The translations under genes and the position numbers were made by a program. The notes under the pieces were generated by a model, which was not told the origin of the DNA, did not search any database, and worked only from the letters and a program-made list of their open reading frames with translations. From assembly GCA_026014465.1 (NCBI GenBank), contig JAOZID010000010.1:1274303-1338302 (forward strand): DNA of 64,000 nucleotides. Reading direction: 5' to 3'. This document shows, in pieces, positions 35,248-42,887 of the stretch; the first letter of the stretch is position 1; every line of letters starts with the position of its first letter. This DNA comes from Candidatus Bathyarchaeota archaeon (lineage in GTDB: Archaea > Thermoproteota > Bathyarchaeia > Bathyarchaeales > Bathycorpusculaceae).

Positions 35248-36666
35248 ATGAGCAAGAAAGCTGGAATAAAAGAGTTAAGCCCCATAGACGTTTACAAGCT
35301 ACTGCCAAAAACTAACTGCAAAGAATGCGGACAAGAAAACTGCATGGCTTTTGCCACCAAAATCGTCAACCGTGAACTCAGCATCGACCAATGCCCACCC
35401 CTGCTCAAGAAAGAAAACGAGAAATCCTACCAGAAACTCAAGGAACTGCTAAAACCCGCCGTTAAAGAAGTCACCGTAGGCGTTGGCGAAAAAGCCAAAA
35501 AATTAGGCGGCAAACTGGTCATGTACCGCCACGAATTCACCTACACTAACCCAACAGCCATAGCCATAGACGTAACTGACGAAATGCCCGAATCTGAAGT
35601 TGTTGCCCGTATACAGCGCACGGAAAACTTTAGCTACGAATACATCGGCTACACCCTAAAGCTTGACATGATTGCTGTTAGATGCACTTCTGGTGATGCG
35701 GAAAAATTCAAGGCTGTTGTCAAGAAGGTTTCTGAAACAACCAAGCTGCCCCTGATACTGTGCACTTTAGACGCAAACATCGCCGAAGCAGGTCTTATGG
35801 CTGCACCCAAATCCAACCCGCTACTGTACGCCGCAACCGAAGCAAACTGGAAAGAAATGGCAGAAGTCGCAATCATGTACAAATGCCCGCTTGTAGCCTC
35901 TGCACCAGGCGACCTAGACAAACTTGTCTCCATAGCCAAAACCCTAAACGCGTACGGCGTAACCGACATAGTCCTTGACCCTGGAACCTTCATAAACGAG
36001 GGCTTATCCGAAACCATTAACAACTTTACCATGCTGCGCAGAGCCGCATGCAAAAACGGCGAAGAACTCGCAGGGTACCCCCTCATGGGCGTTCCCATGG
36101 CAGCTTGGGTAAACAAAGGCGAAACCGCAGACGAAATCATCAAATGGAAAGAATCCTACATTGCCTCCATGCTGGTTGTACGCTACGCTGACATCTTGGT
36201 CATGCACGGCGACGACGGCTGGTCACTACTGCCAACAACTGTGTTGCGCCAAAACATCTACACTGACCCACGCAAACCCGTTGCAGTCTCACCCGAACTC
36301 AAAGTCTTCGGCACTCCTGACGAGAACTCGCCAGTGTTCTTCACCTCAAACTTTGCCCTCACCTACTACACCGTAGCCTCAGACATCGAAAGCAGCAAAA
36401 TGAACGCGTACCTCATCGTCGTAGAAACCGAAGGCTCAGCCATTGACAGCGGAGTTGCTGGACGCAAACTAACCGCCGAACGAGTCGCAGACGCCCTCAA
36501 AGAATCAGGCGTAGAAAACAAAGTCAAACACAGAACACTAATCATCCCAGGCAAAGCATCAAGAATCAGCGGCGAAATCGAAGAACTCACAGGCTGGAAA
36601 GTCCAAGTAGGACCACGCGACAGCTCAGAAATACCCAAATATATCACAGAAAAATGGCAACCCTAA
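35248..36666 (+). CDS. cdhE: CODH/ACS corrinoid/Fe-S protein large (gamma) subunit
   Basis: A 472-residue CdhE. The N-terminal [4Fe-4S] domain is visible as TNCKECGQENCMAFA with a further Cys in DQCPPL. A TIM-barrel and a C-terminal corrinoid-binding domain (SAIDSGVAGRKLTAERVADA; LIIPGKASRISGEIEE) follow. It accepts the methyl group from the C1-pterin and passes it to acetyl-CoA synthase. Last gene of the operon. Confidence 0.95.
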   Translation: MSKKAGIKELSPIDVYKLLPKTNCKECGQENCMAFATKIVNRELSIDQCPPLLKKENEKSYQKLKELLKPAVKEVTVGVGEKAKKLGGKLVMYRHEFTYTNPTAIAIDVTDEMPESEVVARIQRTENFSYEYIGYTLKLDMIAVRCTSGDAEKFKAVVKKVSETTKLPLILCTLDANIAEAGLMAAPKSNPLLYAATEANWKEMAEVAIMYKCPLVASAPGDLDKLVSIAKTLNAYGVTDIVLDPGTFINEGLSETINNFTMLRRAACKNGEELAGYPLMGVPMAAWVNKGETADEIIKWKESYIASMLVVRYADILVMHGDDGWSLLPTTVLRQNIYTDPRKPVAVSPELKVFGTPDENSPVFFTSNFALTYYTVASDIESSKMNAYLIVVETEGSAIDSGVAGRKLTAERVADALKESGVENKVKHRTLIIPGKASRISGEIEELTGWKVQVGPRDSSEIPKYITEKWQP

Positions 36667-36672
36667 GCCACC

Positions 36673-36705
36673 CCTTTCTTTTCCCCTAAACTTTCTTTTA
36701 TTTTG
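36673..36705 (+). terminator. T/C-rich terminator of the CODH/ACS operon
   Basis: CCCTTTCTTTTCCCC, then CTTTCTTTTATTTTG, begins 6 nt after the cdhE stop. A 260-bp A/C-rich non-coding stretch follows up to cooT. Confidence 0.5.
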
Positions 36706-36965
36706 TACCCTTCCCATCAACCCTGACGCTATGTTATATTTGACGCATTACGACAAAAAACGACTTTTTGAGACATTCTACGACGCGTAAAACCCCCAAA
36801 ACAAACCCCAAAACAAAAACACAGCCCTTAAAACAAACTTCAAATGCCCCTACCTATCTGCGGTTTGAAGCAAACCTGCTCTATTTTTTGCTGTGAACTT
36901 TGGCGTATGGTTCCCTGATTTTCGACGGCGCATACATACGTAAGTGAAAAGAAGCAGAAGGATAG

Positions 36966-37148
36966 TTAGTTTGTGTTTTCAAGGACTAGTCGGGTGGTGT
37001 TTACGTCGACTTCTACGATTTTGGTGTTGGAGAATTCTTTGCTTTCTCCGAGCACGTTTTTGACTGTGACGATGTTGTTTTGGGCTTTGGCGTAGACTAC
37101 GTCTTTGAAGAGGATTTTTCCGTTTAGTATGACGTTAAATTCACACAT
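36966..37148 (-). CDS. CooT-family small nickel-binding protein
   Basis: A 60-residue protein beginning MCEFNVILNG. The N-terminal Met-Cys and the following small beta-barrel pattern (VVYAKAQNNIVTVKNVLGES; KIVEVDVNTTRLVLE) fit the CooT family, whose bacterial members bind nickel through Cys2 and support CODH maturation. Its place 300 bp after cdhE on the opposite strand supports a CODH-related job. Confidence 0.78.
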   Translation of the reverse strand: MCEFNVILNGKILFKDVVYAKAQNNIVTVKNVLGESKEFSNTKIVEVDVNTTRLVLENTN

Positions 37149-37263
37149 GCTTTGTCACCACTATAATTGTGGGGTTGGTTGGCTATAAGCACTGCTGTCT
37201 TGGCTGTGGGATTGTAAGTTTAAATAGCAAAATTTGTTCTATCATGTTGACGCCGTGACTTGT

Positions 37264-38553
37264 ATGTTAGATATCAAGCTTATCCGCGAAAACCCCGCAC
37301 TGGTAAAAGCGAATTTAGCAAAGAGAGGCGACCCCGCGAACTTAGCCATGCTAAACGAGCTAATTGAAACTGATGTGGCTTGGCGCCAAAACCTAACCCG
37401 CCTAAACGATTTACGCCACGACCGCAAAGTCTGCACCACCGAAATTGGCAAACTCAAAAAAGCCAAACAAGACGCAGCAGAACCCATAGAGAAAGCCAAA
37501 GCCATAGACACCCAAATCACGCAAATTCAGCAGCAAGTCACCGCGGAAGAAGAAAAAATCCGCAGCCTCCTCCTTCGCCTGCCAAACCTGCTACACGAAA
37601 GCGTTCCCGAAGGCAAAGACGACACCGAAAACGTCATAGAAAAAACCTGGGGCACCCTACCCAAGTTTGACTTCAAAATAAAAAACCACATTGACCTTGC
37701 TTTGGATTTGGGCATTGTGGATTTGGAGCGCGCGAGCAAAGTTGCAGGTGCACGGTTCTTCTTTTTCAAGGGCGCAGGGGTGCTTTTGGATATGGCGTTA
37801 ATCCAGTTTGCTTTGGAAACTTTGCATGGTAAGGGTTACGCGCTTATTGAGCCGCCTTATTTGATGAAGCGTGCGCCTTATGAGGGCGTTACGGCGTTGG
37901 CGGATTTTGAAGATGTCCTCTACAAAATAGCTGAAGAAGACCTCTACCTTATCGCAACCTCAGAGCATCCTATGGCGGCTATGTACCAAAACGAGGTCAT
38001 AACCCAAGACGAGTTGCCGCTACGGCTTGCAGGTTTTAGTCCGTGTTTCCGAAAAGAAGCAGGCTCACACGGCAAGGACACCCGAGGCATATTCCGTACA
38101 CACCAATTCAACAAAATCGAACAGTTCATTTTCTGCACGCCCGAAGACTCCTGGCAACTGCACGAGGAACTTTCCAACAACGCTCAGGAGCTTCTTCAGC
38201 AGCTAGAGTTGCCCTACCGCATGGTCAACGTCTGCACGGGTGATATCGGAACAGTAGCCGCGAAAAAATACGATTTTGAAGCATGGATGCCCGCACAAGG
38301 CGCTTACCGCGAGGTGGTTAGCTGTAGCAACTGCACCGATTACCAAGCCCGCCGCCTAAACATACGGTACCGCGAAAAAACAGGTTCCCCACCCAAAGGT
38401 TTCCCGCACACATTAAACAGCACCGCTATCGCTACGGGCAGAACCATTGTTGCCATTTTGGAGAATTATCAGCAGCCTGACGGGTCGATTTTGGTGCCAA
38501 AAGTTCTGCGCAAATATATGTGCGGTATCGAGAAAATATCTCTTCAGCGGTAA
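37264..38553 (+). CDS. serS: Seryl-tRNA synthetase
   Basis: A 429-residue class II synthetase of the common type. It has an N-terminal tRNA-binding coiled coil (about 27-105), motif 2 (CFRKEAGSHGKDTRGIFRTH) and motif 3 (AIATGRTIVAILENYQ). The start MLDIKLIRENP at 37264 is standard for the family; longer frames upstream are not needed. Codon bias switches from A/C-rich to T/G-rich at about 37680 and back at about 37920. Confidence 0.96.
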   Translation: MLDIKLIRENPALVKANLAKRGDPANLAMLNELIETDVAWRQNLTRLNDLRHDRKVCTTEIGKLKKAKQDAAEPIEKAKAIDTQITQIQQQVTAEEEKIRSLLLRLPNLLHESVPEGKDDTENVIEKTWGTLPKFDFKIKNHIDLALDLGIVDLERASKVAGARFFFFKGAGVLLDMALIQFALETLHGKGYALIEPPYLMKRAPYEGVTALADFEDVLYKIAEEDLYLIATSEHPMAAMYQNEVITQDELPLRLAGFSPCFRKEAGSHGKDTRGIFRTHQFNKIEQFIFCTPEDSWQLHEELSNNAQELLQQLELPYRMVNVCTGDIGTVAAKKYDFEAWMPAQGAYREVVSCSNCTDYQARRLNIRYREKTGSPPKGFPHTLNSTAIATGRTIVAILENYQQPDGSILVPKVLRKYMCGIEKISLQR

Positions 38554-38603
38554 AGCTTTTAATATTGGATTGAGAATGTTGAGGGCGCGTTTGGAGGATT
38601 ACC

Positions 38604-39302
38604 TTGTCTTCAAAATCAAAGTCAAAACATCTGCGTGATAAATGGCGAGGCAAATCTTGGTATATGATTGTTGCGCCCCCTTACTTTGGGAACGTTGAGT
38701 TAGGCGCTGTGCCCGCTGCAGACCAAGAACTGCTAATTGGCAGAGTCGCAGAAGCTACATTGTACGATATTACTGGCGACTTTTCGCATCAGTACTTGAA
38801 AATGTACTTCCAAGTAAACTCGTTAGACGGCAAAACCGCACGTACAGTCTTCAAAGGACATGAGTACAGCCGTGACTACCTAAGAAGCCTTGTACGCCGA
38901 AGAACAACCAAAGTCGACGGACTCTTCAACCTAGTCGTCAAAGACGGCTACAAACTACGCATCGCCGTCTCCGCCCTCACCCTCTCACGAATCAAAACCT
39001 CCCAAGAACACCAAATCCGCCACATCATGGCACAAACCATCCACGAAAAAGCCCTCAACCTCACTTTGGACCAGTTTGTCCAAGAAATGGTGCTAGGCAA
39101 AATCGCCTCTGACATCTACAATGAAGCCAAACAAATAGCGCCGCTACGACACGTTGGAATTCGCAAATCCAAACTCATCGCCCACCCCAAAAACAAACCT
39201 GACGCCGCCACCGCAGAAGAACCTGAAGTACCTGACAACACCGAAGCTCCCGAAGTGCCCGACGAAGAACCCGAAGCAGAAGTCGTCATCGAACAAGTCT
39301 AA
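38604..39302 (+). CDS. rps3ae: Ribosomal protein eS1 (S3Ae)
   Basis: A 232-residue eS1. It starts with a basic tail (SSKSKSKHLRDKWRGKSWY), then the family core (YFQVNSLDGKTARTVFKGHE; YLRSLVRRRTTKVDGLF). The C-terminal ~35 residues are Pro/Glu-rich and probably disordered (repeats of EVPD). TTG start. Confidence 0.95.
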   Translation: MSSKSKSKHLRDKWRGKSWYMIVAPPYFGNVELGAVPAADQELLIGRVAEATLYDITGDFSHQYLKMYFQVNSLDGKTARTVFKGHEYSRDYLRSLVRRRTTKVDGLFNLVVKDGYKLRIAVSALTLSRIKTSQEHQIRHIMAQTIHEKALNLTLDQFVQEMVLGKIASDIYNEAKQIAPLRHVGIRKSKLIAHPKNKPDAATAEEPEVPDNTEAPEVPDEEPEAEVVIEQV

Positions 39303-39308
39303 CCCCCA

Positions 39309-39333
39309 CCCTTTCCTTTCTTTGCTCTTTTTA
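39309..39333 (+). terminator. T-rich terminator after eS1
   Basis: CCCTTTCCTTTCTTTGCTC followed by TTTTTAAC lies just after the stop. Confidence 0.45.
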
Positions 39334-39391
39334 ACATCAAAAACCTTCTAGTTTTCGGAATTAGTTATCTACCCGTTTCTCCCTAGTTACT

Positions 39392-39871
39392 GTGGAAGTG
39401 GTAAGTGTGTCTGATGTGGGTGTTCACGAAAAAGGAACTTTTACAATCAACGATTTAATGGATAGCATTAAGAAAAACCCCCGTTACCCCCAAACAGGAG
39501 GCATAGCCATGTTTGTTGGAGTGGTACGCGGCGAGAGCAACCAGAACCAGAAAGTACAGGGGCTCACTTTGCAGGCGTACGAAGAACGCGCCAACGAAGT
39601 TACCAAAGCAATCTGTGCTGACTTGGAAAAAAAATCTGGCATAACCAACGTGCAAATCCACCACCTCCTAGGCGATTTTGCCGTCGGTGACCCTCTTGTC
39701 TACGTCTCAGTAGCAGGTTCCCACCGCCATGAACTCTTCCCCGTGCTCCAAGAAGCCGTCGAACGATACAAACACGAAGTCCCCATATTCAAAAAAGAAA
39801 CCACCCTCACACCCCAAGGAACCAAAACCGCCACATGGGTCTCAGAAAAAGAACATAAAGAACACCCGTAA
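39392..39871 (+). CDS. moaE: Molybdopterin synthase catalytic subunit MoaE
   Basis: A 159-residue MoaE that transfers sulfur to precursor Z to form molybdopterin. Family motifs are GGIAMFVGVVRG, LTLQAYEERANEV, HLLGDFAVGDPLVYVSVAGS, HRHELFPVLQEAVERYKHEV and PIFKKET with the catalytic lysines. GTG start is the longest option; GTG codons a few residues in are alternatives. No other moa gene is adjacent. Confidence 0.93.
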   Translation: MEVVSVSDVGVHEKGTFTINDLMDSIKKNPRYPQTGGIAMFVGVVRGESNQNQKVQGLTLQAYEERANEVTKAICADLEKKSGITNVQIHHLLGDFAVGDPLVYVSVAGSHRHELFPVLQEAVERYKHEVPIFKKETTLTPQGTKTATWVSEKEHKEHP

Positions 39872-39963
39872 CCCTCTCCATAGCTTTTGCCTGTTTGTTT
39901 GTGCCGCTAAATCCTAAATAGACTCTTCGCGTCATATTGCTTGCTAATCTTTGGGGTGTTTTT

Positions 39964-40899
39964 GTGATTACGGCGTTGGCTGGTGGAATTGGCGCTTCCA
40001 AGTTTCTTTCTGGACTGGTACGCGTGGTTGATTCTAAGGATTTGACGGTTATTGTGAACACGGGTGACGACATAGACTTTCATGGTATGCACGTTTCCCC
40101 CGATGTGGATATTGTATGTTACACGTTAGCAGGCATTGTTTCTCAGGAGAGGGGTTGGGGCATCAACGAGGACACTTTTCATTTCTTAGATGCGCTCAAA
40201 AAGTTCGGGGTGGAAACCTGGTTTAACATTGGTGACCGCGACCTTGCAACGCATGTTTATCGGACCCTGCGCCTAAACCAGGGCTTGACTCTCTCACAGG
40301 TAACTACAGAAATCTGCTGCGCCATCAACTTGGGCGTCCACGTTTTGCCCATGTCAAACGACAAATTCGAAACCATAATCAAAACCCCGCAAGGCGCTAT
40401 GCATTTTGAAGAGTACCTTGTCAAGAACGCTGCGGAGCCCAAGGTTTTGGGTGTAGAGTTTCCAAACGCTAAAAACGCAAAGCCTTCTCCTGGTGTGCTG
40501 GAAGCTATTGAAAATTCTGATTTGGTAATTGTCTGCCCCAGCAACCCCGTCGTGAGTATTGGTCCTATTTTGGCGGTTAAGGGGGTTAGGGATGCGTTGA
40601 GGCGGTCGGCTGCGTGTAGGGTGGCGGTGAGCCCTATTATTGCGGGGGCGCCTATTAAGGGTCCTGCAGATAAGCTGCTTGGGGGGTTGGGGTTAGAGGT
40701 TTGTGCGTTTTCGGTGGCGCAGCTTTACGCGGATTTTCTTGACCTGTTTGTGGTTGACGTATCTGATGCCGATCAAAAGCAGCGTATAGAAGAGCTTGGC
40801 GTGGAGGTAAGGGCTGCGTCTATACTGATGAATTGCTTGGAGGATAAGGTTGGGTTGGCTAGAACTGTTTTGAACTATTTTCCAGATCTCTTTACGTAA
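39964..40899 (+). CDS. cofD: 2-phospho-L-lactate transferase (F420 biosynthesis)
   Basis: A 311-residue CofD that joins the lactyl-phosphate unit to the deazaflavin Fo. Clear motifs: LAGGIGASKFLSGL, VNTGDDIDFHGMHVSPD, IGDRDLATHVYRT, and CPSNPVVSIGPILAV. GTG at 39964 is chosen because GGGGTG precedes it by 7 nt and the family starts at ITALAGG. It complements cofE at 22.2 kb. Confidence 0.95.
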   Translation: MITALAGGIGASKFLSGLVRVVDSKDLTVIVNTGDDIDFHGMHVSPDVDIVCYTLAGIVSQERGWGINEDTFHFLDALKKFGVETWFNIGDRDLATHVYRTLRLNQGLTLSQVTTEICCAINLGVHVLPMSNDKFETIIKTPQGAMHFEEYLVKNAAEPKVLGVEFPNAKNAKPSPGVLEAIENSDLVIVCPSNPVVSIGPILAVKGVRDALRRSAACRVAVSPIIAGAPIKGPADKLLGGLGLEVCAFSVAQLYADFLDLFVVDVSDADQKQRIEELGVEVRAASILMNCLEDKVGLARTVLNYFPDLFT

Positions 40900-40904
40900 T
40901 GTGT

Positions 40905-40914
40905 CTATATAAAT
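40905..40914 (+). promoter_or_regulatory. TATA-like element of a possible short transcript
   Basis: CTATATAAAT just after cofD, with no annotated gene for over 100 nt downstream. Confidence 0.4.
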
Positions 40915-41020
40915 TACTGTTTTCACTATATGTTATTTGGAGACGCTAAATAAACCCGAAGCTCCCTGTATGTGTTGGAGAGCTAAAAGGCAGATTTAGC
41001 TACGAAAAAGGGAGAGAAGC

Positions 41021-41113
41021 GTGAACAGGCTTTTTGGCAATCCAATTCAAATGTGGGGGAGAAAAACTGAAAAGACACGTAAACCGCAAAAGCCGTCAAG
41101 ACCGCAGTTTTGA
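41021..41113 (+). CDS. Candidate 30-residue basic peptide
   Basis: GTG start 5 nt after GGGAGAGAAGC; the peptide is rich in Arg, Lys, Gln and Pro (TEKTRKPQKPSRPQF at the end). It may be a real microprotein or an open stretch within a non-coding RNA driven by the TATA box at 40905. Confidence 0.28.
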   Translation: MNRLFGNPIQMWGRKTEKTRKPQKPSRPQF

Positions 41114-41188
41114 CCTTGTTGACTGGTTTTTAGCAATTGACGGCTGCTTAGCCTAAAACCAGCATCAGGACAGACCGCGGAACAAAGG

Positions 41189-41197
41189 GTTATATGC
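41189..41197 (+). promoter_or_regulatory. TATA box of the DUF47 gene
   Basis: GTTATATGC about 40 nt before the ATG at 41233. Confidence 0.5.
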
Positions 41198-41232
41198 GTA
41201 TCTGAGAAAGATAATTACAGGTAGATGTTTCT

Positions 41233-41901
41233 ATGGAACGCCGAAGCTACAATTGGTTTGAAAAACGCCGAAAAACCAAAGGCTTAGAGTTAGCTCATGA
41301 ACAAATCAACAAAGCCTTTGACACCGTAACCTTACTTCACAAAGCCACCAAAAGCTTCGCCCAAGGTGAACTCTCTGACGCAAAAACCTACCTCACAAAC
41401 CTCTACGAAGCCGAGGAAAAAGTAGACAAACTACGCGCAGACGTTTTCACCGAACTATCCAAAGGCGCAGCGTTGGTTGCTGATTACCGAGAAGACCTCC
41501 TACACTTAGTCAAACGTCTAGACACCCTAGCCGACCACACCAAAGACGCCGCCCGATGCCTAGACATGCTCGGAGACGCCAAAATCCCCGACGAACTCTG
41601 CGACAAAACCGTTTTCATGACCCAAAAACTCGTCGAAACCGCCCAAGCCCTACGCGCAGGCATAGAAAAAATCAGCGCCAACCCCCACGAAGCCATAGCC
41701 GAAGCCCAAAAAGTAGAACAATACGAACACGAACTCGACCAAGAATACCTAAACGCCAAAACCCTCTTCGTGAAATACGGCGACAAAATGAACAGCGGAG
41801 CCCTCATCATCTTTGACGACCTCATCGAATTCATCGAACACGCCGCCGACATGTGCGCAGACACCGCCGACTACATAGTCATACTCTCAAACAGCGACTA
41901 A
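41233..41901 (+). CDS. DUF47/PhoU-like helical protein
   Basis: A 222-residue all-helical protein of the DUF47 (YkaA) family, relatives of PhoU. It has repeated long helices with conserved acidic residues, for example YEAEEKVDKLRADVFTEL, RLDTLADHTKDAARCLDML and FDDLIEFIEHAADMCADTAD. These proteins usually act with Pit phosphate transporters. No transporter is adjacent here. Confidence 0.88.
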   Translation: MERRSYNWFEKRRKTKGLELAHEQINKAFDTVTLLHKATKSFAQGELSDAKTYLTNLYEAEEKVDKLRADVFTELSKGAALVADYREDLLHLVKRLDTLADHTKDAARCLDMLGDAKIPDELCDKTVFMTQKLVETAQALRAGIEKISANPHEAIAEAQKVEQYEHELDQEYLNAKTLFVKYGDKMNSGALIIFDDLIEFIEHAADMCADTADYIVILSNSD

Positions 41902-42062
41902 ACCCCCAGTTCCCTAATCAAATTCTTTCTCTTTTAATCTGGCAGTTAGCGTTTAAGCTGTCCCTGCTTGCTTTGCCGTGTGGGGTTGGTTGAAGCGTGG
42001 TTTTTGTATAATCTTTATTAGTTGTTTGCTGTGCTATTTGTTGCAGGTTCTGTGGGGATGTT

Positions 42063-42806
42063 TTGAGTTTGCACGGTGAATGCGGGGCTAATTTAGGCGT
42101 TGGCGTGGTTTTGCCTACCTTTTGCGAAGTATCAAATGTTGGGCGGCTTATCCCAGAAATTAAGCAGTTGCCCTTGCAGACTTCGATTTTGGTGGTGGAT
42201 GACTCAAGTCCCGACGGCACTGCCGAGGTCGTAAAACAGTTACAAGAGACGTATCCAGATGTTTTTTTGTTGCAGAGGTCAAAGAAGAGCGGTTTGGGCA
42301 ACGCGATTACGGATGGGTTTAGGTTTTTTTTGGGTTTAGATTGTGCGCCTCATGTTGTGGTTACGATGGATGCGGATTACTCTCATAATCCTCAGGACCT
42401 GCCAAGGTTGGTTGCGGGTATGCAGGGTGATTGTGATTTGGTAATTGGCAGCCGTTACTGTAGCGGTGGGGGGACTGCTGGGTGGCCTTGGCTGCGAAAG
42501 CTGATTAGCCGAAACGCAAACGCTTTAGCCCAGTCCTTGCTGGGTTTGCAGCCTGCCGACTGCACCAGCGGCTTTCGATGCTACTCCACCACGTTTTTGA
42601 AATCAACCATAAACTGCCTACACAGCCAAACCTACGACATCCAAATCGAAACCATCAACCAAGCCCACCAAAAGGGCTTTAACGTCAAAGAAATCCCCAT
42701 ACTCTTCATCAACAGAAAACGCGGAAAATCCAAACTCAGCCTTTTTGAAATCGAAAACTACCTCTCCTATATCCTCAAAACCACCACCCTCAAAAACAAC
42801 CCCTAA
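42063..42806 (+). CDS. Dolichol-phosphate mannosyltransferase-like GT2 enzyme
   Basis: A 247-residue GT-A glycosyltransferase of the DPM1 type. It shows VVLPTFCEVSNVGRL, LVVDDSSPDGTAEVV, the metal-binding TMDADYSHNPQDLP, and VIGSRYCSGGG, then EIPILFINRKRGKSKL. It would charge a polyprenol carrier with a sugar on the inner membrane face. No C-terminal membrane segment. The next gene encodes a multi-spanning transferase that could use the product. Confidence 0.88.
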   Translation: MSLHGECGANLGVGVVLPTFCEVSNVGRLIPEIKQLPLQTSILVVDDSSPDGTAEVVKQLQETYPDVFLLQRSKKSGLGNAITDGFRFFLGLDCAPHVVVTMDADYSHNPQDLPRLVAGMQGDCDLVIGSRYCSGGGTAGWPWLRKLISRNANALAQSLLGLQPADCTSGFRCYSTTFLKSTINCLHSQTYDIQIETINQAHQKGFNVKEIPILFINRKRGKSKLSLFEIENYLSYILKTTTLKNNP

Positions 42807-42887
42807 ACCCGCATGCTTGGGTTATGGGTGAAGCTTTAAGAGCATTTACAAAGAAAGGTTTGCAAGCAACTACTGTGTGTTGGATGG

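Larger units (their letters stand above)
40900..41232. other. 333-bp gap with two promoters and a small ORF or RNA
   Basis: Contains a strong TATA-like CTATATAAAT (40905-40914), a possible 30-residue ORF at 41021-41113, and the TATA box of the DUF47 gene at 41189-41197. A promoter 115 nt before the small ORF and 330 nt before DUF47 suggests a separate short transcript, coding or not. Confidence 0.4.

Noticed and set aside
37527-37769. Minus-strand 80-codon frame opposite serS
   Set aside because: It lies fully within serS and has no homology-like motif; an effect of codon bias.
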